Shown here piece by piece: positions 1 through 5,504 of a stretch of 6,362 nt of DNA. The translations under genes and the position numbers were made by a program. Within the stretch, counting starts at the first letter, position 1, and every line of letters starts with the position of its first letter. A model generated the notes under the pieces. That model ran no database searches, was not told the DNA's origin, and saw nothing but the letters and a program-made list of their open reading frames with translations. The DNA is taken from contig DGIZ01000178.1 of NCBI GenBank assembly GCA_002386585.1, positions 1 through 6,362 of the forward strand. The letters run 5' to 3'. The DNA is from Brevundimonas sp. UBA4609 (GTDB taxonomy: Bacteria > Pseudomonadota > Alphaproteobacteria > Caulobacterales > Caulobacteraceae).

Positions 1-296
1 CTTCCGATCTGGGCCGCCGCCGGATCGCCGCCCGCCGGCGCCTCGATGACCAGGACGGGCGCCCCTTCCATGGCGAAACGCCCGACCAGGGCGTCCAGGG
101 CGGCGCGCTGATTGGCCGACAGGCCGGTCTCGTGCACCGCCAGGGCGATGCGGTCCAGGCCCGGCTCGACCTGAAGCGAGAAGCGCGAGGTCGGGGTCAG
201 CGGCGGCTCGCCGCCCAGGCTGGCCGGGCCGCCCACGCAGGCCGACAGCGTCAGGCCCAGGCCCAGAACGGCGGAGATGGAGGCGGTGCGGATCAT
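1..296 (-). CDS. cpaD: CpaD pilus biogenesis lipoprotein, 5' part (3' end outside window)
   Basis: The visible part codes for 98 residues from an ATG at 296 and stays open to the window edge, so the C-terminal part is missing. It begins with a lipoprotein signal peptide: MIRTAS, a hydrophobic stretch, then the lipobox L-S-A-C with Cys20 as the lipidation site. The mature part has a Pro/Gly-rich linker (about residues 21-37), then a globular start including ETGLSANQRAALDALVGRF (57-75), which fits the CpaD family. In Tad systems the CpaD-type lipoprotein works with the CpaC secretin at the outer membrane; that role is family knowledge. The start lies 5 bases after the cpaC stop, with GAGTGAG in front of it as a possible ribosome site, so translation is probably coupled to cpaC. 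The identification rests on lipobox, position after cpaC and the N-terminal sequence. Confidence 0.85.
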   Translation of the reverse strand, partial: MIRTASISAVLGLGLTLSACVGGPASLGGEPPLTPTSRFSLQVEPGLDRIALAVHETGLSANQRAALDALVGRFAMEGAPVLVIEAPAGGDPAAAQIG

Positions 297-301
297 GGCG
301 C

Positions 302-1867
302 TCACTCGATCACATAGCCGACAGGACCGCGCCAGCCGGCGCCGGGCTGGGCCGCCGGGGCGGGCGAGCCGTAGACCTGGTTCAGCTGGCCGAAGAAGAT
401 GGTCTGGGCGTCCTGGGCGATGCGCAGGCCGTCGGCGGGCGTCTGCATCCGCTCCGGCGACGTCGGGTTGACGATATAGGGTTCGACGATGACCACCAGT
501 TCGGTCTCGCCCATCACATAGTCGCGCGACCTGAACAGCTGGCCCAGCACCGGCAGGTTGGTCATGCCCGGCAGGGCGTCGATCGCCTGGCGCGTCGATT
601 CCTGCAGCAGGCCCGCGATCATCATCGACCCGCCCGAGGGCAGTTCGATGGTGTTCTCGCTGCGCCGCACGCTCAGGCCCGGCAGGGTGATGGAGGACGG
701 CGTGCCCGCGCCGATGGTCAGACCTCCGTTGGGCGTCAGCTCCGAAACCTCGACCTTGACCTGCAGGCTGATGCGTCCTTCCGACAGGACCACCGGCCGG
801 AACGACAGACCGACGCCGTAGGGCTTGTATTCGACCGTGACCTGGCCTTCGCGGTCACGTCCGGCGGGCACGGGGAACTCGCCCCCGGCCAGGAAGCTGG
901 CCGCCTCGCCGTTGACCGAAGTCAGGTTGGGCTCGGCCAGCGTCCGCACCAGGCCGACGCGCTCGAAGGCCTTGAGCATGGCCTCGCCCTTGTTCAGCCC
1001 GTCCGAACCGGGGCCGGTTCCGGGCTGGGCCGTGTCCCAGTTGGCGGGGTCGCCGGGGCTGCCGTCGACCGTGACCGGGCACATGGAGCCCTCGGGCCAG
1101 CCGGGACCACAGGGCACCTGCATCTGGAAATTCTTGGTGGTGTCGCGCGCGATCCCGCCCGCCAGGCCACCCAGGAAGGAGCCGTTCACGCCCCAGGTGG
1201 CGCTGTTGCCCAGCAGCCACTGGGTGTCGCCGACCCGGCCGATCACCGCCTGGGTGTCGAAGCCGAGCTGTTTGATGGCGTTGCGCTGCACCTCGACCAC
1301 GCGCACCTTCAGCGTCACCTGGTCCGAGCCGGCGACGGCGATCATGTTCATGACCTTTTCAGGGGCGCTGACGAAGGCGCGCGCCACCTGGGCGGCGCGG
1401 TCGGCCTCGGCCGGGCTGGCGGCCACGCCGGTCAGGATGATGCTGTCGTTGACCGCCTCGGCGCGCAGGTTGGAGCCCGGCGCCACGCGCGCCAGCGTGT
1501 CCTGAAGCGCGCTGACCCCCGCATCGACGCGAACGCGCAGGGCCAGGATGGTGCGTCCGCCCGCATCTAGGAAGACGGCGTCCGTCTCGCCCCCCGCCAG
1601 GCCGATCATGGTGATCCGCCGGGGCGAATGCAGCATGGCCTCGGCCACGGTGGGATTGGAGATGATGACGTCGCGCGCATCGGTCGGCAGGTCGACGGCG
1701 AAGGAGGTCCCGCGCGGCAGATTGACCAGCCGGGGGGCCGAGCCTGCGGTGATGGCCGCGCGCGTCTGGGCCCTGGCGCCTTCCGACGCCGCCGAACCGC
1801 CCAGGGCGATCAGGACGGCGCAGGCGGCGACGGCGAAACGATTCATGCCCGATAGCCTCGTCCTCAT
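302..1867 (-). CDS. cpaC: CpaC outer-membrane secretin of the Tad/Flp pilus
   Basis: This 521-residue protein is the secretin that forms the outer-membrane pore for the pilus. A Sec signal peptide covers about residues 1-34 (ends ARAQ). Next comes the pilus/secretin N-terminal domain (about 46-114, with LPRGTSFAVDLP and VIISNPTVAEAM), then a BON-like domain (about 118-180). The secretin core runs from about 295 to 466, with RTLAEPNLTSVNGEAASFLAGGEFPVP (split here: RTLAEPNL at 308-315, FLAGGEFPVP at 325-334), GVGLSFRPVV (351-360), LPSGGSMMIAGLL (409-421) and LPVLGQLFRSR (438-448). Between BON and core is a Gly/Pro-rich insert (about 242-292) with Cys253 and Cys263. The ATG overlaps the cpaB stop (ATGA), which suggests coupling. 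Met8 at 1846 is an alternative start, preceded by AGGACGAGG and still leaving a full signal peptide. Length is normal for the family. Confidence 0.95.
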   Translation of the reverse strand: MRTRLSGMNRFAVAACAVLIALGGSAASEGARAQTRAAITAGSAPRLVNLPRGTSFAVDLPTDARDVIISNPTVAEAMLHSPRRITMIGLAGGETDAVFLDAGGRTILALRVRVDAGVSALQDTLARVAPGSNLRAEAVNDSIILTGVAASPAEADRAAQVARAFVSAPEKVMNMIAVAGSDQVTLKVRVVEVQRNAIKQLGFDTQAVIGRVGDTQWLLGNSATWGVNGSFLGGLAGGIARDTTKNFQMQVPCGPGWPEGSMCPVTVDGSPGDPANWDTAQPGTGPGSDGLNKGEAMLKAFERVGLVRTLAEPNLTSVNGEAASFLAGGEFPVPAGRDREGQVTVEYKPYGVGLSFRPVVLSEGRISLQVKVEVSELTPNGGLTIGAGTPSSITLPGLSVRRSENTIELPSGGSMMIAGLLQESTRQAIDALPGMTNLPVLGQLFRSRDYVMGETELVVIVEPYIVNPTSPERMQTPADGLRIAQDAQTIFFGQLNQVYGSPAPAAQPGAGWRGPVGYVIE

Positions 1868-2784
1868 GGCGTCGTCACCGTCTCGACCTGGCCCTCGCGA
1901 TAGATTTTCACGACCGAACCGCCGCCCGCCGCGCGAGCGCCGCGAACCGCGCCCGGCACATGGCCCGACGGCCCGGCCGTATCGGCGTAGGAGCGCAGCA
2001 CCAGCGACAGGTCGCCTTCGGACTTGGCCAGGGCCAGGACCTCGGCGTCGCGGCCGGTGAGCTCCAGGGTGGCGGTGGCGCCGACCACCGCCTTCTCGTC
2101 CTCGGCGGCGCGGGTGCTCTGGTCGATGGCCAGGACCTTGACGTTGCGCATCACGGTGGCGGCCGAGTATCGCGTTCCGCCGTCGTCGCCCGAGCCCTTG
2201 ACCTCGCGCGTCAGCAGGACGTCCACCCGGTCGCCAGGCAGGATGAAGCCGCCCGCAGCCGTCTCGACCGTGACGCGGATCGCCATGGCCCGCATCCCCG
2301 GCTCCAGATAGGCGGCCATATAGCCGCTGTCCCCGGCGCGCACGATCTTGCGCGCCACCAGGGGCTCTCCGGCCAGGACGGTTTCGCGCACCACGGCGCC
2401 GATGTAGTCGCCCTTGGCCCCCGGCGTGTTCAGTTCGGCGACGGCCTTCATTGCGCGCTCCACCGTGGCGCTCTTGCCGTCAGCGGCGGCGTTCTCGGCG
2501 GCTGCGCCTTCCGCCTTGGGCGCCGGCGGCGGGCCGTCGGTGATGAAAAGAGGGTTGAGTTCGTCGACCGGCCAGTCCTTCCAACTCAGGTCGGCCTCGG
2601 TCAGGCGTCGGCCCGGCTCCAGATCCCGCGCGGCGACCAGCACCCGAGCCATGGGCCGCGTCTCGACGGCGGCCGATGCGGTCGCTGTTGGCTGTCCCGA
2701 CGATCCCATGGCGCGCACGACCAGGGCCAGGCCGATGGCTGCAAGGGCTGCAACGCAGATGACGGCGATCTTGGCGGGTTTCAT
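1864..2784 (-). CDS. cpaB: CpaB (RcpC-type) Flp pilus assembly protein with SAF domain
   Basis: The 306-residue product has one N-terminal membrane segment (about residues 6-23), so it is probably anchored in the inner membrane with the rest in the periplasm. A SAF-type domain begins with RVLVAARDLEPGRRLTEADL (47-66) and resumes at IGAVVRETVLAGEPLVARKI (128-147). Between these halves lies a low-complexity Ala/Gly/Pro/Glu stretch (about 84-125). The RcpC/CpaB domain follows (about 158-266), including GGFILPGDRVDVLLT (178-192). CpaB-type proteins are thought to act with the secretin, possibly through peptidoglycan contact; nothing in the sequence proves this. The ATG at 2784 has a good GGAGAG ribosome site upstream. 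The stop overlaps the cpaC start by 4 bases. The gene is separated from cpaA by 119 bases that hold a CtrA-like site. Confidence 0.93.
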   Translation of the reverse strand: MKPAKIAVICVAALAAIGLALVVRAMGSSGQPTATASAAVETRPMARVLVAARDLEPGRRLTEADLSWKDWPVDELNPLFITDGPPPAPKAEGAAAENAAADGKSATVERAMKAVAELNTPGAKGDYIGAVVRETVLAGEPLVARKIVRAGDSGYMAAYLEPGMRAMAIRVTVETAAGGFILPGDRVDVLLTREVKGSGDDGGTRYSAATVMRNVKVLAIDQSTRAAEDEKAVVGATATLELTGRDAEVLALAKSEGDLSLVLRSYADTAGPSGHVPGAVRGARAAGGGSVVKIYREGQVETVTTP

Positions 2785-2858
2785 CCAGTCTCTCCGGCAG
2801 ACGCGATCGCGCGAACCCGGATGATCCGCCCCCTGCCTGTCAGGGATAATGGCTTGTC

Positions 2859-2877
2859 ATGGTTAACGCGCCCCTAA
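2859..2877 (-). promoter_or_regulatory. CtrA-like binding site upstream of cpaB
   Basis: Read on the minus strand the site is TTAGGGGCGCGTTAACCAT. It combines an exact TTAACCAT half-site with a second half TTAG at the 7-base spacing of the TTAA-N7-TTAA CtrA box (one mismatch). It lies about 75 bases before the cpaB ATG, in the gap after cpaA. CtrA control of pilus genes is known in Caulobacter; that this site drives cpaBCD here is inference. I see no convincing -10 element. A small CCCTG/CAGGG inverted repeat (2831-2845) lies between the site and the gene. Confidence 0.55.
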
Positions 2878-2903
2878 GCTCGGCGCTTTAACGAACGGCG
2901 TCA

Positions 2904-3416
2904 TCAACCCGCGATGAAGGCGGTCATCAAGGGGCTGGAGGGATAGGCGAGCAAGGCGCCGATGGCGATGGCGACGCCATAGGGGATGTCGCCCTTGGGC
3001 TGCATCAACCGCATGACCCAGCCGGGGCCGGTCTGGGCGAAGAAGGGCAGATGGCTGCGCGCCGTCAGCAGCAGCAGGCAGAAGCCGCCGCCGGCGAGCG
3101 CGGTGTAGAGAATGAAGGGCAGGGCGCCTGAAACACCCATCCACAACATGGCGGCGGCCAGCAGCTTGGCGTCTCCGCCCCCGATCCAGTTCGCCGCGAA
3201 CATCCCCATGCCGACGATGAGGGCGACGGCCGCCAGAGCCGCTGAAACGCCCACCGTCGCCCAGGGCAGACCCAGCGCCAAGGCCGCCGGAAAGAAGCCG
3301 ACGATCAAAAGGGCTGAAATCCAGTTCGGAATCTTCATCGTCGTCAAATCATGCAAGGCCGCGATGACGGCCAGGACGGGCAAGACTGCCAATAGCGTGA
3401 AGGAGATCGCGAGCAT
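2904..3416 (-). CDS. cpaA: CpaA (TadV-type) prepilin peptidase, A24 family
   Basis: The 170-residue integral membrane protein has about five to six hydrophobic segments. It is a short peptidase-only member, lacking the N-terminal methylase region of PilD-type enzymes, as is usual in Tad systems. The two catalytic aspartates of this family are visible: Asp23 in ALHDLTTMKIPN (20-31) and Asp82 in IGGGDAKLL (78-86). PYGVAIAIGALL (145-156) is the conserved C-terminal helix. It should cleave prepilins at the cytoplasmic face of the inner membrane, with PilA and the two TadE-like proteins of this window as likely substrates. The ATG at 3416 has TAGGA about 7 bases upstream. It is the first gene after the pilA terminator, so expression must come from read-through or from a promoter in the 59 bases after the T-run; I see no clear promoter there. 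Confidence 0.95.
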   Translation of the reverse strand: MLAISFTLLAVLPVLAVIAALHDLTTMKIPNWISALLIVGFFPAALALGLPWATVGVSAALAAVALIVGMGMFAANWIGGGDAKLLAAAMLWMGVSGALPFILYTALAGGGFCLLLLTARSHLPFFAQTGPGWVMRLMQPKGDIPYGVAIAIGALLAYPSSPLMTAFIAG

Positions 3417-3475
3417 GCGTAGATCCTACGGCTTCATCTCTTAAGGTGCAGTTTCTGTAGTTGATATGGCGCATG

Positions 3476-3504
3476 AAAAAGGCCGGGACGTGAACGTCCC
3501 GGCC
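3476..3504 (-). terminator. Intrinsic terminator downstream of pilA
   Basis: On the minus strand a perfect 10-bp GC-rich stem (GGCCGGGACG paired with CGTCCCGGCC, loop TTCA) is followed directly by TTTTT. It begins 26 bases after the pilA stop codon. The T-run exists only on the minus-strand side, so it terminates pilA transcription and not plus-strand transcription. It separates the short pilA message from cpaA. Confidence 0.9.
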
Positions 3505-3530
3505 TCTTAGCTTTGTTCAAAGCAGCAAGC

Positions 3531-3713
3531 TTATTCGGCGGTATTAGCGGCCGTCAGTTCGCTCTCGACCTTGCCGAAGGTCGCTTTGAGTTGACCGCTC
3601 ATCAGGCTGATGGCGCCGATGATCGCCACAGCGATCAGAGCAGCGATCAGGCCGTATTCGATGGCCGTGGCGCCGGATTCGTCTTTAGCGAAGCGCGTGA
3701 TGAAGTTGCGCAT
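3531..3713 (-). CDS. pilA: PilA, Flp-type major pilin precursor
   Basis: The product is a 60-residue Flp/Fap prepilin, close in length and sequence to Caulobacter PilA. A 14-residue leader (MRNFITRFAKDESG) precedes the cleavage site; the predicted mature pilin starts ATAIEYGLIAALIAV and has 46 residues, with the hallmark Glu at +5 (Glu19) followed by Tyr. A single hydrophobic helix runs to about residue 38, then a short polar tail with no cysteine. CpaA, coded just downstream, should remove the leader, and the mature pilin polymerises into the pilus fibre. The ATG has AAGGAAG upstream at good spacing, in keeping with high expression. An intrinsic terminator follows, and a CtrA-like box lies about 105 bases before the start, so it is probably a separate, cell-cycle-controlled unit. 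Confidence 0.97.
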   Translation of the reverse strand: MRNFITRFAKDESGATAIEYGLIAALIAVAIIGAISLMSGQLKATFGKVESELTAANTAE

Positions 3714-3817
3714 GTCTTGTCTTCCTTTGTTCAGTAACGAGCTGATGACCCACTATCAGGGTCTTCGGTTTTGCCCGCTTGACCCCCGTTTGCATGGCGA
3801 CAATGCGTCCACGCCTC

Positions 3818-3832
3818 TTAAGAGTGAGTAAA
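3818..3832 (-). promoter_or_regulatory. CtrA-like box in the pilA promoter region
   Basis: On the minus strand the site reads TTTA-CTCACTC-TTAA, one mismatch from TTAA-N7-TTAA. It is centred about 112 bases before the pilA ATG and overlaps the palindrome CTCTTAAGAG (3815-3824). A start of transcription near 3785 would place the box at about -40, the usual position for activation by CtrA. A possible sigma-54-like GG-N10-GC pair (3796-3811) lies just downstream but is a poor match elsewhere. CtrA activation of pilA is established in Caulobacter; the exact site here is inferred from the sequence. Confidence 0.6.
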
Positions 3833-3858
3833 ATCTAGCCGATCGGCAGAAGAATTGA

Positions 3859-3876
3859 TGGTTACTGCGCCGTTTA
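3859..3876. promoter_or_regulatory. Second, weaker CtrA-like site in the divergent region
   Basis: On the plus strand TTAC-TGCGCCG-TTTA (3862-3876) is a two-mismatch CtrA box; on the minus strand the same site ends in GTAACCAT (3866-3859), one base from the TTAACCAT half-site. It lies between pilA and the plus-strand operon and touches the inverted repeat that starts at 3877. It could serve either direction. Confidence 0.35.
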
Positions 3877-3918
3877 CTGAAATTCGCGTTTCATTTCGAC
3901 GTTGATCTCGAATTTCAG
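3877..3918. repeat. Perfect 10-bp inverted repeat, possible operator
   Basis: CTGAAATTCG (3877-3886) is repeated exactly in inverted form as CGAATTTCAG (3909-3918), with a 22-base spacer. The arms are offset by 32 bases, about three helical turns, so they face the same side of the DNA, which suits a protein binding both arms. As RNA it could also form a 10-bp stem with a 22-base loop. It lies in the divergent control region, just upstream of the best candidate promoter for the plus-strand operon. It has no T-run and is not a terminator. Confidence 0.55.
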
Positions 3919-3924
3919 GGTTTC

Positions 3925-3955
3925 TTGACCTTTGAGCGTCAGCTTCGCGTATGGC
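3925..3955 (+). promoter_or_regulatory. Possible promoter of the plus-strand pilus operon
   Basis: TTGACC (3925-3930) resembles a -35 element, and TATGGC (3950-3955) is a poor -10 at a long spacing of 19 bases. It lies 41 bases before the chosen start at 3996 and directly after the inverted repeat. The match is weak; the real promoter could instead lie further upstream near the CtrA-like sites. Confidence 0.25.
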
Positions 3956-3983
3956 GCTCGCGCGCGCCCGTTCTGACGCTCTC

Positions 3984-3988
3984 GGAGG
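3984..3988 (+). promoter_or_regulatory. Ribosome binding site fixing the start at 3996
   Basis: GGAGG lies 7 bases before the ATG at 3996. The upstream in-frame ATG at 3951 has no such site and would add an Arg/Ala-rich tail in front of a good signal peptide, so 3996 is the better start. Confidence 0.8.
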
Positions 3989-3995
3989 TCTCGCC

Positions 3996-4394
3996 ATGCG
4001 CCCTGCTGCTCTTTTCGTCGGCCTGGCCGCGACGCTCGCCCTCGCCCCCATCCTCGCCATGCCAGCTTCGGCGCAGGACCGGCCGCTCGACATCAAGCTG
4101 GATCAGGCCACGCGGGTGCAGCTTCGCGCCCCGGCCGGTTCGGTCATCGTGGCCAATCCGCGCATCGCCGACGTCGCCGTGACCGACGCCCGCACCCTGT
4201 TCATCACGGGCAAGAGCTACGGCCTGACGGAGATCATCGCCGTCGACGCCCTGGGCCGCCCGCTGTTCCAGCGTCAGGTTTCGGTCAGTCCCGGCGAGAC
4301 CGGCTCGGTGCGCGTCTGGCGCGGGGGCGAGGCGGTCGAGGTCGCCTGCGGGACTCGTTGCGCGCCCGCCGCGCGCTCGTCCACGGCGCCCTGA
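3996..4394 (+). CDS. Small exported pilus protein with secretin N-terminal domain (CpaI-like)
   Basis: The 132-residue product has a Sec signal peptide (about residues 1-27, ending ASAQ) and then one pilus/secretin N-terminal domain (about 30-100). The domain includes ATRVQLRAPAGSVIVANPRI (38-57) and TLFITGKSYGLTEIIAVDA (67-85). It is clearly related to residues 46-114 of CpaC in this window, but there is no BON or secretin core. The C-terminal tail has a CGTRC motif (Cys118, Cys122), which may form a disulfide in the periplasm. It is probably a periplasmic partner of the CpaC channel; this is inference. In Caulobacter I recall the gene at this place being called cpaI, which I cannot verify here. 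It is the first gene of a compact operon with two TadE-like genes, 4 bases before the next ATG. Confidence 0.85.
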   Translation: MRPAALFVGLAATLALAPILAMPASAQDRPLDIKLDQATRVQLRAPAGSVIVANPRIADVAVTDARTLFITGKSYGLTEIIAVDALGRPLFQRQVSVSPGETGSVRVWRGGEAVEVACGTRCAPAARSSTAP

Positions 4395-4398
4395 CTCC

Positions 4399-4926
4399 AT
4401 GCGACGGGGGCTGGGTTTGATGCGAGGTCGGCGACGCCGTGAGGGCTCCACCGCCGTGGAGTTCGCCCTCGTGGCCCTCCCCTTCTTCGTCCTGTTGTTC
4501 GGCATACTGGAGATCGGCCTGATGCTTCTGGTCGACGCCCTGGCCGAAACCGCCGTCTCCGACGCCGGCCGGCAGATCCGCACCGGTCTGGCCCAGGAAC
4601 AGAAGCTCGAAGCCGAAGACATCAAGGCGCGTCTGTGCGCCAACATGGGCGTCTTCTCGCGCGATTGCCCCAGCCGCGCCTTCATCGACATCCGGGTGGT
4701 CGACGGCTTCTCCACGCCGCCGGACGCAGACCCGTTGAAAACGGGGGCCTTCGACCCTAGCGTTCTGACCTATCAGCCCGGCGGGCCCGGTGATCGGGTG
4801 CTGGTGCGCGTCTGGTACGAACATCCCATCGTCACCCCTTTCATCGCCCAGGCCGTGTCGCGCACCGCCGATCATCGCGTGATGCTGACCACCACCCTGG
4901 CCTTCCGCAACGAGCCCTATCAGTGA
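4399..4926 (+). CDS. TadE-like pseudopilin
   Basis: The 175-residue protein has a basic leader (rich in Arg), then EG|STAVEFALV, with predicted cleavage after Gly16 and Glu21 at +5, as in PilA. One hydrophobic segment follows (about 22-45), then a periplasmic domain with Cys80 and Cys90, likely a disulfide pair. This is the TadE architecture; TadE-type proteins are minor pilins or pseudopilins processed by the CpaA-type peptidase and are needed for pilus assembly in other Tad systems. Two starts are possible, ATG at 4399 and ATG at 4420 (Met8); the second follows GGGGGCTGGG, and neither has an ideal ribosome site. The stop overlaps the next gene by 4 bases. By position it matches what I recall as cpaJ in Caulobacter. 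Confidence 0.85.
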   Translation: MRRGLGLMRGRRRREGSTAVEFALVALPFFVLLFGILEIGLMLLVDALAETAVSDAGRQIRTGLAQEQKLEAEDIKARLCANMGVFSRDCPSRAFIDIRVVDGFSTPPDADPLKTGAFDPSVLTYQPGGPGDRVLVRVWYEHPIVTPFIAQAVSRTADHRVMLTTTLAFRNEPYQ

Positions 4927-5486
4927 GAGGCGCCGCGAAAATCGGATTGTTGCGCCGCCTGTTGCGGGACCGACGCGGCGTCTCTGCGGTCGAGTTCGCC
5001 CTGATCGCGCCGGTGATGATCACCATCTATTTCGGCCTGGTCGAGTTCAGTCAGGGCTATATGGCCGAGCGTCGCGCCAGCCACGCCGCCTCCATGGTCG
5101 CGGACCTGGTGGCCCAGTCCGGCGGCACGAATATCCAGGACCTTGAGAGCACCTTCATGATCGGGGACATGATCATGCGCCCCTTCTCCTCGGCGCCGCT
5201 GTCCATTCGCGTCTCAAGCGTCACCGTGGATGCGAACGGCGTGGCCACGGTCGAATGGAGCGGCGCCAACAACCGCAACCTGACCGGCCGCGCCCCGCGC
5301 TCCGTGGTGACCGACCTGCCGCCGGGTCTGATCTCGACGGGCGAGACCCTGATCCTGGGCGAGACCGAATACGCCTACCAATCGGCCTTCGCCCAGGTCA
5401 TTCCCAACGGCGTCACCTTCCGACGCAGCTATTATCTGCGCCCGCGCACCACCGACCGGATCGCCTGCACCGACTGCCCCGTCTGA
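4923..5486 (+). CDS. Second TadE/TadG-family pseudopilin
   Basis: The 187-residue protein begins with GTG inside the GTGA overlap with the stop of the preceding gene; no other good early start is visible, so coupled translation is likely. A basic leader ends at RRG|VSAVEFALIAPVM, with predicted cleavage after Gly19 and Glu24 at +5. The hydrophobic segment runs from about 25 to 42, followed by a mainly beta-rich periplasmic part. The C-terminus is ACTDCPV, a CxxC pair (Cys182, Cys185) close to the very end. The length is that of TadE/TadF-type proteins and much shorter than a full TadG with a von Willebrand domain. It probably works with the preceding pseudopilin at the pilus base or tip. By position it matches what I recall as cpaK in Caulobacter. 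Confidence 0.82.
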   Translation: MRGAAKIGLLRRLLRDRRGVSAVEFALIAPVMITIYFGLVEFSQGYMAERRASHAASMVADLVAQSGGTNIQDLESTFMIGDMIMRPFSSAPLSIRVSSVTVDANGVATVEWSGANNRNLTGRAPRSVVTDLPPGLISTGETLILGETEYAYQSAFAQVIPNGVTFRRSYYLRPRTTDRIACTDCPV

Positions 5487-5487
5487 C

Positions 5488-5504
5488 TCGGCGACCCTAG
5501 CCGA
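5488..5504. other. Weak hairpin across the convergent gene ends
   Basis: TCGGC (5488-5492) and GCCGA (5500-5504) form a 5-bp stem with a 7-base loop, lying between the pseudopilin stop codon and across the pabB stop. There is no T-run on either strand, so it is at best a poor terminator. Confidence 0.25.

Noticed and set aside
825..1505. Plus-strand open frame of 226 codons opposite cpaC
   Set aside because: It is a shadow of the secretin gene, Ser/Pro/Arg-rich, with no recognisable motif.
1960..2877. Long plus-strand open frame of 305 codons opposite cpaB
   Set aside because: It is antisense to a clear cpaB, its product is low-complexity and His/Arg/Gly-rich with no domain, and such frames are common opposite GC-rich genes.
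3796..3811. Sigma-54-type -24/-12 promoter for pilA
   Set aside because: GG and GC are 10 bases apart on the minus strand, but most other consensus positions do not match, so it is mentioned only as a weak possibility.
3951..3995. Upstream in-frame ATG extending the small N-domain protein by 15 residues
   Set aside because: There is no ribosome site before it, whereas GGAGG stands 7 bases before the ATG at 3996, and the extension would spoil a typical signal peptide.
3939..4715. Minus-strand open frame of 258 codons opposite the plus-strand pilus operon
   Set aside because: It covers parts of two well-supported genes and codes for an Arg-rich product without domains.
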